A stretch of 64,000 nucleotides of DNA from G963663525 sp963663525 (lineage in GTDB: Bacteria > Myxococcota_A > SURF-8 > G963663525), in the NCBI GenBank assembly GCA_963663525.2, contig CAXXHC010000004.1, positions 434,001 to 498,000 on the forward strand, given 5' to 3'. Shown here one piece after another: positions 18,252-28,102 of the stretch. The notes beneath the pieces were generated by a model. It searched no databases. It saw only the letters and a list, made by a program, of their open reading frames with translations, and was not told the DNA's origin. The translations under genes were made by a program, and so were the position numbers. Numbering within the stretch: position 1 is the stretch's first letter; every line of letters begins with the position of its first letter.

Positions 18252-19509
18252 CAGACTCACGACGGCCGAACTTCTCCGGAAGAATTGGGATGAGTTTCTC
18301 GGTCTGTACGGCAATCTCCTGTCGCCCGAGCAGACCAAGGCCGCTCGTGACATCATGGCCTGCCGCACCAACGAGATGGGCGGACACTGCGAGCACAGAC
18401 GCTGCAACCAATGCGGACACGAAACCAAAGGCTACAACTCATGCGGCAATCGCGCCTGCCCCAAATGCGGCGCTCTGGCCTCGGCCACGTGGCTGGCCGG
18501 ACGCAGAGCCGAGCTCTTGCCCGTACCGTACTTTCACATCGTCTTCACCATCCCGAAAGAGATAGAGGATTTGGCGCTGATCAACCGGCGCGTGATCTAC
18601 GACATCCTCTTCAAGACCTCGGCGAAAACCATGCTCACGATCGCCGGGGATCCCAGGCATCTGGGCGCGAACATCGGCTTCACCAGCGTGCTGCATACCT
18701 GGGGCAGCACCTTGCTGCATCATCCCCACGTCCATATGATCGTCCCCGGAGGCGGGATTTCGCCCGACGGCAAAAGCTGGGTGACTTGCCGCGAGGACTT
18801 CTTTCTGCATGTGAACGTTCTGAAGAGTCTCTTCAGGCGATTGTTTCTGGAGGCGCTCAAAAGGGCCTATGAAGCGGGCAAACTGCGTTTTACCGGAAAG
18901 TCCGGGAAATTCGCCGGCCCGAAAGCTTTCGATCGGTTCATCAAAACGCACCGTGGGATGAAATGGCATGTCTACGCCAAAGCGCCCTTCGGCGGGCCGG
19001 AGACGACGCTCAACTACCTGGCCAGGTACACTCATCGCACGGCCTTCTCCGATCAGCGCTTGATCGCAATGAAAGACGGCAAGGTTTCCTTCCGGTACAA
19101 GGATTACAAAAAGGAAGGGGAAAAGCGCGTCATGACTCTTTCGGCGACCGAATTTATCCGGCGCTTCCTGATGCACGTTCTCCCCAAGGGCTTTACGCGC
19201 ATCCGGCATTACGGCTTGCACGCCAACCGCTTTCGGGCGAGGAATATCAAGCGTTGCCGTGACTTGCTCGGCGCGCCGGAACCCGAACCCATCGAGCGAT
19301 ACGACGAGATGAGCTGGGACGAGCGCTACCTGGCGCTCACCGGGCACGATCCGCTCTTGTGTCCGGTGTGCAAGAAGGGACGGCTGGAACTCGTCACGGA
19401 GCATGATAGGCCGGACGGCGCACAAAACATGACGGCCTATCCGCCAAACGGAAACGAACTCGGGCAGGCGAAAAGACCGGAAATGGCAGGCGCTTCACCG
19501 CCCGTCTGA
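18241..19509 (+). CDS. IS91-family HUH transposase
   Basis: 422 residues. An N-terminal zinc-binding domain (Cys/His between C41 and C76: CEHRRCNQCGH...CGNRACPKCG) is followed by the HUH relaxase-type core. The HUH motif is H163-V-H165 in HHPHVHMIVPGG. Two tyrosines spaced by three residues (Y259 and Y263 in NYLARYTHR) match the Y2 pattern of IS91. This enzyme nicks at one end of the element and drives rolling-circle, replicative transposition. A second zinc-like CPVCKKG lies near residue 376. Translation starts at ATG 18241 after GGAGGCG. The same protein is encoded in copies B and C. Confidence 0.93.
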   Translation: MANSRLTTAELLRKNWDEFLGLYGNLLSPEQTKAARDIMACRTNEMGGHCEHRRCNQCGHETKGYNSCGNRACPKCGALASATWLAGRRAELLPVPYFHIVFTIPKEIEDLALINRRVIYDILFKTSAKTMLTIAGDPRHLGANIGFTSVLHTWGSTLLHHPHVHMIVPGGGISPDGKSWVTCREDFFLHVNVLKSLFRRLFLEALKRAYEAGKLRFTGKSGKFAGPKAFDRFIKTHRGMKWHVYAKAPFGGPETTLNYLARYTHRTAFSDQRLIAMKDGKVSFRYKDYKKEGEKRVMTLSATEFIRRFLMHVLPKGFTRIRHYGLHANRFRARNIKRCRDLLGAPEPEPIERYDEMSWDERYLALTGHDPLLCPVCKKGRLELVTEHDRPDGAQNMTAYPPNGNELGQAKRPEMAGASPPV

Positions 19510-19847
19510 GCTCGTGTGAAAATACGCTCGTTGCATTACCTGCGTGCCGGATCAGACGGAACCTCCACGAAGAAGACGGGCGCCGTGTGTCCGGAGGGCG
19601 AAAAGCAGCCGTCAATACCGCCCAAAGGACCTTCGAAAATGAAAGATCGCAGACGAAAACCATGATTCCCAGGAAGCGCAAACACCATTCTCCCTCTTTT
19701 CAACACGGCTCGGAGCCGAGTCGAACCTTTCAAAACAACCGCACGTCATTCATTCCACATAGCGAGACTTCGGAGTAAAGCGCCTTCGTACAGAGTTCTT
19801 TTCCGCAATGCGCGCTTGCGCGCGACTGCGGAAGAAGACTTTTTAAT
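19510..19847 (+). repeat. IS right-end region with subterminal hairpin (putative origin end)
   Basis: 338 non-coding bases between the transposase stop and the element end. At 19801-19833 TTCCGCA and TGCGGAA bracket an inner GCGCGC/GCGCGC stem, giving a strong hairpin that ends 14 bases before the terminus. A second palindrome, GGCTCGGAGCC, lies at about 19709-19719. In IS91-type elements the transposase-proximal end carries the replication origin with a subterminal hairpin, so this is the likely ori end; this assignment is inference. Confidence 0.65.
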
Positions 19848-20037
19848 TTTTGCAAAATGCGCCTCGAACCATCCGGGAATGAGGAATTCCCGCGTTTCTC
19901 GTCTTGCCATTCGAAAGGAGCGCGATTAAGATACCGATTCATCGGCGGGAGATGCCCGCCGGAATTCGAATGGGGAAAAACGGCGACGCCGGAGAGGTTT
20001 TCCAGGGTCGCTGGAACGAAGTGGAGTGAGGAAAAAC

Positions 20038-21279
20038 ATGGGTGTTTTCAGAGAGTTGCAACAACGCGGAATGCTCAACCAGGTCACGGACGAAGACCTC
20101 GCCAAAAAGCTCGACGAGGAATCGTTTCCGCATTACATCGGGTTTGACGCCACCGCTTCGAGTCTGCACATCGGGTCGCTGGCCACGTTGTTGACCATGC
20201 GCAGGATGCAGGAGGACGGCCACAAGCCCATCATCGTGGTGGGTGGTGGGACTACGATGATCGGCGATCCCAGTGGAAAAACCGAGATGCGGCAGATGCT
20301 CGACAAGGATTCCATCGCTGCCAACGCGGAGAAATTCCGTAATCAAATCGGGCACTTCATTCACCTGGGCGACGGCCCCTCCGACGGCGTGATCGTCAAC
20401 AACGCCGAGTGGCTTTTAGGTTTGAACTACATCGACTTCCTGCGCGAAATCGGCACGCATTTCAGCGTCAATCGGATGTTGACCGCCGAGTCGGTGAAAC
20501 TGCGTTTGGAAAAGGGTTTGAGCTTCCTCGAATTCAATTACCAGCTTTTGCAAGCCTATGATTTCCTACACCTATTCCGAACGATGGGCTGTCGTTTGCA
20601 GATGGGCGGTTCGGATCAGTGGGGGAACATCGTCGCCGGTGTGGAACTTATCCGCCGGGTGGCCCGTGGACAAGCCTACGGAATTACTTTCCCGCTCATC
20701 ACCAAGTCCGACGGTCAAAAGATGGGCAAGTCGGAATCGGGAGCGATCTGGCTGGATGCCGAGTTGACGTCTCCCTACGAATTTTATCAGTACTGGATCA
20801 ACGTCGAGGACGCCGACGTGGTGCGTTTCCTCAATTATTTCACATTCTTGCCGCTGGATGAAATCGCGAAACTCGCCGAGTTGCAAGGCGAGGAGTTGCG
20901 CGAGGCCAAGCGTGTGCTGGCCTACGAAGTCACCAAGCTGACCCACGGCGAGGAGGAGGCGAAGAAGGCCGAACGCTCCGCCGTGGCGGCGTTTTCCGGT
21001 GGGGCCAGAATCGACCCGGAGGCCGACATCCCCACCGTCGAGTTGAAATCTTCGGAGTTGGCGACGTCGGTGCCGCTCGTGAAACTGTTGGCTTCGACCG
21101 GCATTGCTTCGTCGGGCAAGGAAGCAAAACGGCTTGTCCTGGGCGGCGGGGTGAGCGTCAACGGCGAGCGCGCCGAAGGTCCGCAGCACCCGATTTCCGT
21201 GGAGACCGCCGACGAACACGGGCAGATCATTCTTCGTATCGGCAAGAAGCGTTATCACCGCATTCGCGTGATCGACTGA
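20038..21279 (+). CDS. tyrS: Tyrosyl-tRNA synthetase
   Basis: 413 residues, class I aminoacyl-tRNA synthetase that charges tRNA-Tyr. The HIGH-type signature is SLHIGSLAT (H44-I-G46). The KMSKS-type loop is K228-M-G-K-S232, and the tyrosine pocket has YQLLQAYDFLHL and GGSDQWGNI. The C-terminal S4-like RNA-binding domain runs from about residue 340 (VPLVKLLASTGIASSGKEAKRLVLGGGVSVNG). ATG 20038 was chosen because GTGAGG sits just upstream; the GTG at 20026 is in frame but less likely. IS copy A ends 190 bases upstream. No T-box leader is visible. It heads a run with psd and truB. Confidence 0.96.
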   Translation: MGVFRELQQRGMLNQVTDEDLAKKLDEESFPHYIGFDATASSLHIGSLATLLTMRRMQEDGHKPIIVVGGGTTMIGDPSGKTEMRQMLDKDSIAANAEKFRNQIGHFIHLGDGPSDGVIVNNAEWLLGLNYIDFLREIGTHFSVNRMLTAESVKLRLEKGLSFLEFNYQLLQAYDFLHLFRTMGCRLQMGGSDQWGNIVAGVELIRRVARGQAYGITFPLITKSDGQKMGKSESGAIWLDAELTSPYEFYQYWINVEDADVVRFLNYFTFLPLDEIAKLAELQGEELREAKRVLAYEVTKLTHGEEEAKKAERSAVAAFSGGARIDPEADIPTVELKSSELATSVPLVKLLASTGIASSGKEAKRLVLGGGVSVNGERAEGPQHPISVETADEHGQIILRIGKKRYHRIRVID

Positions 21280-21289
21280 AGGAGGGACC

Positions 21290-22087
21290 ATGGCCTTTCC
21301 CCATCCTGCAATACTGGTTCCCCGTTGGGCTTTCAGCCGCCTGATGGGTGTGGTTTCCCATCTCCCGCTTCCTTTGTCCAGACGCGAACAGGTGTTGAGA
21401 CGTTTTGCCGAAAGGCTGGGGATCGACCCTTCCACTGCCGAGAAAAACCTGAACGAATACGGCAGCATAGACGCTTTTTTCGTGCGTCGGCTCAAACCGG
21501 GCGCGCGTCCCATCGATGACGCCCCGGAGGCCATCGTCTGTCCCTGCGACGGAGCATGGCAGGGACACGGGAGCGTGGAAAAAGGCAGGATCGTGCAGGT
21601 CAAAGGGATCGATTACAGTCTTATGGAACTGTTGCATGACCCGTATCTGGCCGAGCGTTTCGAGGGCGGATCGTTCGTGACGATCTACCTCAGCCCGAAG
21701 GATTACCACCGGGTGCACCTGCCGTTGTCGTGCTGGGTCGAATCCGTGCGACGCATCGCCGGGGATCGCTACCCGGTGGGGTTGGGTTTCGACAAAATCA
21801 TCCCGTCGCTGTTTGCCCGCAACGCCCGCATGGTTTTTCGTTGCCGCAAAAAAGGACGTCCCGTCGTGATGGTGATGGTGGCGGCGATGGCGGTCAGCGA
21901 TATCGAATGCTGTTTTTCGGAATACGACTTCCCGTTGGAAGCGCAAAAGGGCGACGAGGCGGGCGTGTTTCACCTGGGTTCCACCGTGGTGATGCTCTTT
22001 CCTCCAGGCTGTCGTATCGAAGCGCCCGCCGAAGGATCGCCGGTGCGGTTGGGGCAGCGGATCGGTTCCTGGCCGGTCGAGGCGTAA
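21290..22087 (+). CDS. psd: Phosphatidylserine decarboxylase proenzyme
   Basis: 265 residues. Makes phosphatidylethanolamine from phosphatidylserine at the inner membrane. The self-cleavage motif LGST is near the C-terminus (S about 231), where serine becomes the pyruvoyl group. Other family segments are YGSIDAFFVRRLKPGARPI, CPCDG, and YLSPKDYHRVHLP. The short C-terminal alpha chain of about 35 residues is normal. The ATG has an excellent AAGGAGGG site and begins 10 bases after tyrS; it is followed without a gap by truB, so the three genes likely form an operon. Confidence 0.94.
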   Translation: MAFPHPAILVPRWAFSRLMGVVSHLPLPLSRREQVLRRFAERLGIDPSTAEKNLNEYGSIDAFFVRRLKPGARPIDDAPEAIVCPCDGAWQGHGSVEKGRIVQVKGIDYSLMELLHDPYLAERFEGGSFVTIYLSPKDYHRVHLPLSCWVESVRRIAGDRYPVGLGFDKIIPSLFARNARMVFRCRKKGRPVVMVMVAAMAVSDIECCFSEYDFPLEAQKGDEAGVFHLGSTVVMLFPPGCRIEAPAEGSPVRLGQRIGSWPVEA

Positions 22088-23011
22088 ATGGGTCGTAAAC
22101 ACAAGGGGCGTACCACCCCGTCGGGTATTCTTCCGCTCGTGAAACCCAAAGACATCGGTTCAGCCCACGCCGTAGCCAAGGTGCGTTCGCGATTCAAACT
22201 GGCGCGTGTGGGGCATTGCGGGACGCTGGACCCCTTCGCTTCCGGCGTGTTGCCTTTGGCGATCAACGAAGGCACGAAGCTGGTCGAATACCTGATGCAT
22301 TCGCGCAAAACCTACCGAGCCGACATGTTGTTGGGTTGCATCACCGACACTCAGGACGTTACCGGCGCCGTGCTGGAGGAACGACCGGTTGCGGTAAACG
22401 AGGACGCGGTGCGCGAGGCAATCGAGGCGCTGGAAGGCGAGCAATGGCAGACGCCGCCGATGTATTCGGCGAAAAAGATCGAGGGAAAAAAGCTGTACAA
22501 TCTGGCTCGAAAAGGGCGGGAGGTCGAGCGCGAACCCGTGAGAATTCTTGTGGAAAACGTGCGTTTTCTGGAGTTTGAAGATCGTCGAGCACGATTCGAG
22601 GCGACGGTCAGCGCGGGTACCTACATCCGCACGCTGTGCCACGATCTCGGCCTTCGATTGGGTTGCGGCGCGACGTGTGAAAAACTCGTGCGAACGGCGT
22701 CGTCCGGCTTTTCTCTGGAAGACTGCATTGACCTGGAATATCTGCTTGACGAAGGCGAGGAGGCGTTGACGCAAGCGCTGGTTCCGCTCGAAGCGCCATC
22801 CTTGCCGTTGCCTCGTCTTATGGGCGGGATGCGGGCGACGGTGGAAGCCGTCCATGGCCGTCCGATTCCCGCTGACGACGTGGAGCCGCTATCTGCTTGC
22901 GAGCCCGAACAGCGGGTGTTTCGTCTGCTGGATGCCGAACACCGACCGGTGGCGCTCGTCGAACGAGCGGGCGAAAACTGGAAGGTCGTGCGGGGCTTCC
23001 GAGTCCAATAA
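22088..23011 (+). CDS. truB: tRNA pseudouridine(55) synthase
   Basis: 307 residues. Converts U55 in the T-loop of tRNAs to pseudouridine. The catalytic aspartate is D48 in VGHCGTLDPFASGVLPL. Further motifs are KTYRADMLLGCITDTQD, PPMYSAKKIEGKKLYNLARKG and SAGTYIRTLCHDLG. The usual C-terminal PUA-like tail is present (about 235-307). The ATG directly abuts the psd stop (TAAATG), pointing to coupled translation. Length and motif order are normal. Confidence 0.95.
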   Translation: MGRKHKGRTTPSGILPLVKPKDIGSAHAVAKVRSRFKLARVGHCGTLDPFASGVLPLAINEGTKLVEYLMHSRKTYRADMLLGCITDTQDVTGAVLEERPVAVNEDAVREAIEALEGEQWQTPPMYSAKKIEGKKLYNLARKGREVEREPVRILVENVRFLEFEDRRARFEATVSAGTYIRTLCHDLGLRLGCGATCEKLVRTASSGFSLEDCIDLEYLLDEGEEALTQALVPLEAPSLPLPRLMGGMRATVEAVHGRPIPADDVEPLSACEPEQRVFRLLDAEHRPVALVERAGENWKVVRGFRVQ

Positions 23012-23116
23012 CTATATTTCATATCGCGAGAAACCTTGCCTTGCCGGGGAAACTGCGGTACGAAGATCCACTGCTTCGGAAAGGCTCAGATCCGTATCCT
23101 CGAAAAGAGACGCATC

Positions 23117-24601
<1,485 letters not shown>

Positions 24602-24607
24602 GGCCGG

Positions 24608-26008
24608 ATGTCCTATGAATTCCACATTGCGGGCCGCTACCTTCGCGCCAAAAGGCAGAGCCGCTTCGTATCGGCTCTGACCTTCATCTCCGTGGCGGGG
24701 GTCGCCGTGGGGGTGATGGCGTTGATCGTCGTGCTCTCGGTGATGACGGGATTCGAGGAAGAGGTTCGCGACAAAATCATCGGGCTCAACGCTCATGGGA
24801 AAATCCATAGGAAAATCGGGCAGTTTCCCGACGATTCGAAACTGATCGACCTCGTTTCCGGCGTGGAGGGCGTCCGGCTCGTCGCGCCGTTTTTGTCGCG
24901 CGAGGTGATGATTTCCTCCCGTTCGCGTGTCTCCGGCCTGATTCTCAAGGGAATCGACGTCGGGCTGGAGCGGCAGGTCATCGACATCGAAAGCATGTTG
25001 ATAAAAGAGTCCGATTCCGACTGGTCTTACATGCGTTCTCCCAAGGCGCTGTTGGAATTCCGCAAGAAGGAGCGGGAAAAAGAGTGGACCTCCCTGGGGC
25101 TCGATCCGAGGGCGGACGTCTACGAAAAACACCCCGAAGAGGAACTTCCCGCGCTGATGATCGGCCAGGAAATGGCGCATTTCCTCCACGTCTGGGTGGG
25201 CGACGAGGTGACGATCATCAATCCCTTCGGAGGAGGGTTGGGGCCAAACGGGCCGATTCCCTCCAGTCGGGCCTTTCGCATCGGCGGCGTGTTTTATTCG
25301 GGGATGTTCGAGTACGACATGCAGATGGCCTTCGTTTCGCTCGCGGAACTCCAGGATTTTTCCGGGGCGGAGGGCTCGTGGACCGGGTTGGAATTCCTGG
25401 TGAACCAGGATCTGGTGTTCGACGCCGACGAAGTAGCCGCCGCCGTACAGCAAGTGATTTCGAAGAGTTACGAGTTGCCCGAATCCTACCGGAACGCTTC
25501 GTGCGAAGGGGCCGACTGCGTGAATTTCGAGGTGAAAGACTGGATGGAGCTTAACGCCTCGCTGTTTGCGGCGCTCAAGGTCGAGCAACTCGCGATGTTC
25601 ATTATTCTTACTTTTATCACCATCGTGGCAGCGTTCAACATCGCCTCGAAGTTGATTATGATGGTCATCGAAAAGCACCGTGAAATCGCCATCTTGAAAT
25701 CTATGGGTGCTTCGAACGCCGGGATTCGGCGGATTTTCCAGTATGAAGGATTGGCCATCGGCGGGTTCGGCACGCTGCTAGGTCTCGGTCTGGGGCTGGC
25801 GGTCTGTGCGCTGATTCCAATTATCAACGATCGTTACGATTTGCTGGACCCCAGCGTTTACTACATGACCAAACTGCCGGTGAAAACCGATCCCGTGCAT
25901 CTTGTGTTGATCGTCCTGTCGGCGTTGGGAATTAGCTGGGTCGCCACGCTGCTGCCGAGCATCAAGGCGTCCCGTATGCACCCGATCGACGGCATCCGCG
26001 ACGAATAA
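24608..26008 (+). CDS. Lipoprotein-releasing ABC permease (LolC/E family), first copy
   Basis: 466 residues. Part of the LolCDE-type complex that lifts lipoproteins out of the inner membrane. The N-terminal helix follows FHIAGRYLRAKRQSRFVSALTFISVAGVAVGVMALIVVLSVMTGFEEEVRDKI, the classic LolC/E start. A large periplasmic MacB-like domain (about 50-320) precedes three C-terminal helices (LAMFIILTFITIVAAFNIAS, GFGTLLGLGLGLAVCALI, LVLIVLSALGISWVATLL). A cytoplasmic coupling segment is EKHREIAILKSMGAS. An extra acidic insertion at about 145-175 is shared with the next protein. Neighbours are lolE-like, lolD and bamA, so this is an envelope-biogenesis operon. Confidence 0.9.
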   Translation: MSYEFHIAGRYLRAKRQSRFVSALTFISVAGVAVGVMALIVVLSVMTGFEEEVRDKIIGLNAHGKIHRKIGQFPDDSKLIDLVSGVEGVRLVAPFLSREVMISSRSRVSGLILKGIDVGLERQVIDIESMLIKESDSDWSYMRSPKALLEFRKKEREKEWTSLGLDPRADVYEKHPEEELPALMIGQEMAHFLHVWVGDEVTIINPFGGGLGPNGPIPSSRAFRIGGVFYSGMFEYDMQMAFVSLAELQDFSGAEGSWTGLEFLVNQDLVFDADEVAAAVQQVISKSYELPESYRNASCEGADCVNFEVKDWMELNASLFAALKVEQLAMFIILTFITIVAAFNIASKLIMMVIEKHREIAILKSMGASNAGIRRIFQYEGLAIGGFGTLLGLGLGLAVCALIPIINDRYDLLDPSVYYMTKLPVKTDPVHLVLIVLSALGISWVATLLPSIKASRMHPIDGIRDE

Positions 26009-26028
26009 GAAAGGAATTTCGCACCTTT

Positions 26029-27399
26029 ATGAGTTCTTCGTTCTCCAGGTTCGTAGCCATGCGCTACCTGCGCAATCGCGATCGCAACTCCTTCGTTTCG
26101 ACGACGGGCTGGATTGCGGTGGCCGGTGTGGCGGTGGGCGTAGCGGCGCTGGTGGTCGTCACCTCGGTGATGTCCGGCTACGCCGTGCAGCTTGGAGAAA
26201 TGATTGTCGGACTCAATGCCCACGGCAACGTCATCCGCCTGACCGGAGGCATCGACCAATACGAGCAGAAATTGCCGAAGGTCGCCGAAGTCGAGGGCGT
26301 GGCGGCGGTCGCGCCGTTCGTGCTGCGGGAAGTGATGATAACCTCCCAGGCGGGAACCAACGGGGTGCTGCTCAAAGGTATCGATCCCGAACTTTCGGTG
26401 AAGGTCAGCGACCTGTCCAAGCTGATCCGACCGCTGGAAGGGGAGGGCGCTTTTCCGGGACGTTTCGAATGGCTGAGCGACCCCGAAGGGTTGTACGAGT
26501 GGGTGAAGGAAAACCGAAAACCGGAGGAAAAACAAGAAGATTCGGAGGATTACGACCCCCAGAAAAACCGCCTTCACAATCGGGCGATGGAGTCGATCAT
26601 TCTGGGCAGCGAGCTGGCCGAAGATTTGAAATCCGGGGTCGGCGACGTGGTGAGCGTGGTCAATCCCGTGGGCGGCGGTGTCGGGCCGACGGGACCGGTT
26701 CCCACGAGCCGTTTTTTCCGCGTGGCGGCGATTTTCCATTCCGGCATGTACGAATACGACCTGAAATTCGCCTTTTCGACGTTGAAAGCCTTGCAGGATT
26801 TCTCCCAGATGGAGCCGGACAGCATCACGGCCATCGAATTCCGCGTGGACGACGACCTCCTCATGGAAACCGCCACAGTGGCCGAAGCCATCGAGGAAAA
26901 ACTCGGCGGTTTCCCGTACAAAGTGCGGGACTGGCGGGAGATGAACCGCAACCTGTTCGCGGCGCTCAAGCTGGAACGGATCGTGATGTTCATTATTTTG
27001 ACATTTATTACCCTGGTGGCGGCCTTCAACATCGCCTCGACGCTGATTATGCTGGTGCTGGAGAAAATCAAGGAAATCGCGATTTTCAAGAGCATGGGTG
27101 CGAAACGCACTTCGATTATGGGAATTTTCATGATCGATGGGTTGTTGATTGGGGCATTGGGAACGGTTGCAGGATTGCTTTTAGGGATCATTTTGTGCGC
27201 CTTGATTCCTTTTTTGAATCAATATCTTGATTTACTCGACCCAAAAGTTTACTTCATGGCCAAGCTTCCCGTGCGGGTGGAAGCCTCCAACCTCGCCGCA
27301 ATCGGCGTGGTGGCGGTGACGATTTCCTGGCTGGCGACGCTATTTCCGGCGCTGGGCGCGGCGCGTCTGCACCCCGTGAAAGGATTGAGGAACGATTGA
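26029..27399 (+). CDS. Lipoprotein-releasing ABC permease (LolC/E family), second copy
   Basis: 456 residues, homologous to the preceding permease (VSTTGWIAVAGVAVGVAALVVVTSVMSGYAVQLGEMIVGLNAHGN; EKIKEIAIFKSMGAK; three C-terminal helices). Two LolC/E-like paralogues in tandem suggest a heterodimeric permease, as with LolC plus LolE of E. coli; which is C and which is E cannot be settled here. It starts 20 bases after the first permease and ends one base before lolD. The stretch 26990-27250 is AT-richer with repeated ATTATT codons, a mild local composition shift only. Confidence 0.9.
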   Translation: MSSSFSRFVAMRYLRNRDRNSFVSTTGWIAVAGVAVGVAALVVVTSVMSGYAVQLGEMIVGLNAHGNVIRLTGGIDQYEQKLPKVAEVEGVAAVAPFVLREVMITSQAGTNGVLLKGIDPELSVKVSDLSKLIRPLEGEGAFPGRFEWLSDPEGLYEWVKENRKPEEKQEDSEDYDPQKNRLHNRAMESIILGSELAEDLKSGVGDVVSVVNPVGGGVGPTGPVPTSRFFRVAAIFHSGMYEYDLKFAFSTLKALQDFSQMEPDSITAIEFRVDDDLLMETATVAEAIEEKLGGFPYKVRDWREMNRNLFAALKLERIVMFIILTFITLVAAFNIASTLIMLVLEKIKEIAIFKSMGAKRTSIMGIFMIDGLLIGALGTVAGLLLGIILCALIPFLNQYLDLLDPKVYFMAKLPVRVEASNLAAIGVVAVTISWLATLFPALGAARLHPVKGLRND

Positions 27400-27400
27400 C

Positions 27401-28102
27401 GTGGCGGAACTGATCGACATTCGGAACCTGAAAAAGGACTATCGCCTCGGTGCGCGGACGGTTCACGTGCTCGAAGAAGTGAATCTGCAAATCGCACGCG
27501 GGGAAAAGGTGTCGATCATGGGGCCGTCCGGCGCGGGAAAAAGCACGTTTCTGCACGTGGCGGGTACGCTCGACGTGCCGACGGAAGGGAGCGTGATGTA
27601 CGAAGGGTTGGATGTATTTTCCTTCCCGGATCGCAAACTCGCCGCGTTTCGCAACCGCAGCATCGGTTTCGTGTTTCAGTTCCACTATCTGTTGCCCGAT
27701 TTCAGTGCGCTGGAAAACGTAATGATGCCCGGACGCATCGCCGGAGATCCCATACCTGCCGTGCGAAAACAGGCCCAGCACCTGTTGGAGGAAGTTGGGC
27801 TGGGACATCGTTTCGACCACCGCCCCGGCGAGCTTTCCGGCGGAGAACAGCAGCGCGTGGCCATTGCGCGGGCGCTCGTGATGGAGCCGAAAATCCTTCT
27901 GGCCGACGAACTGACGGGCAACCTGGACGCCTCGACATCCAAGGGAATTCACGATTTGTTGCACGAAATCAACCGGTTGCACGAGACCACGCTGGTGGTC
28001 GTGACGCACAACACCGGACTCGCCGATTCGATGGACCGCCGCCTGCTTCTGCAAAACGGTTGCATCGAGGACCGGGACAACCTGGAGGAGGGCAGGGCAT
28101 GA
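27401..28102 (+). CDS. lolD: Lipoprotein-releasing ABC ATPase
   Basis: 233 residues. ATP-binding subunit that powers lipoprotein release by the two upstream permeases. Walker A is GPSGAGKST, signature LSGGEQQRV, Walker B ILLADE (followed by LTGNLD in place of the common PTGNLD), and the switch histidine is in VVVTHN. The start is GTG at 27401, since the previous gene ends with TGA at 27397-27399; a GGATTGAGG sequence precedes it inside that gene. Its own stop overlaps bamA (ATGA). Confidence 0.93.
   Translation: MAELIDIRNLKKDYRLGARTVHVLEEVNLQIARGEKVSIMGPSGAGKSTFLHVAGTLDVPTEGSVMYEGLDVFSFPDRKLAAFRNRSIGFVFQFHYLLPDFSALENVMMPGRIAGDPIPAVRKQAQHLLEEVGLGHRFDHRPGELSGGEQQRVAIARALVMEPKILLADELTGNLDASTSKGIHDLLHEINRLHETTLVVVTHNTGLADSMDRRLLLQNGCIEDRDNLEEGRA

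Larger units (their letters stand above)
16303..19847 (+). mobile_element. IS91-like (HUH) transposon with two tyrosine recombinase genes, copy A
   Basis: A 3,545-bp element, boundaries set by comparing three copies (also 33779-37323 and 37324-40868). It begins TACGAAGCCGCTTCGCGGC (a small hairpin) and ends ACTTTTTAAT after a larger subterminal hairpin. There are no terminal inverted repeats and no target duplication, as expected for rolling-circle IS91-type transposition. The gene order is tyrosine recombinase 1, tyrosine recombinase 2, HUH transposase, each overlapping the next. It lies about 190 bases upstream of tyrS and in the same orientation, so it may have altered that promoter. Proteins of the three copies are identical, so amplification is recent. 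Confidence 0.92.

Noticed and set aside
16303..19847. Tyrosine-recombinase-driven integrative element rather than an IS91-type transposon
   Set aside because: All copies end at the same two points, include an HUH transposase and lack attachment-type duplications, and two are in tandem, which fits rolling-circle transposition better.
19848..20037. T-box riboswitch upstream of tyrS
   Set aside because: No GGTGGTACCGCG-like T-box core or specifier hairpin is visible, and most of the space upstream is IS sequence.
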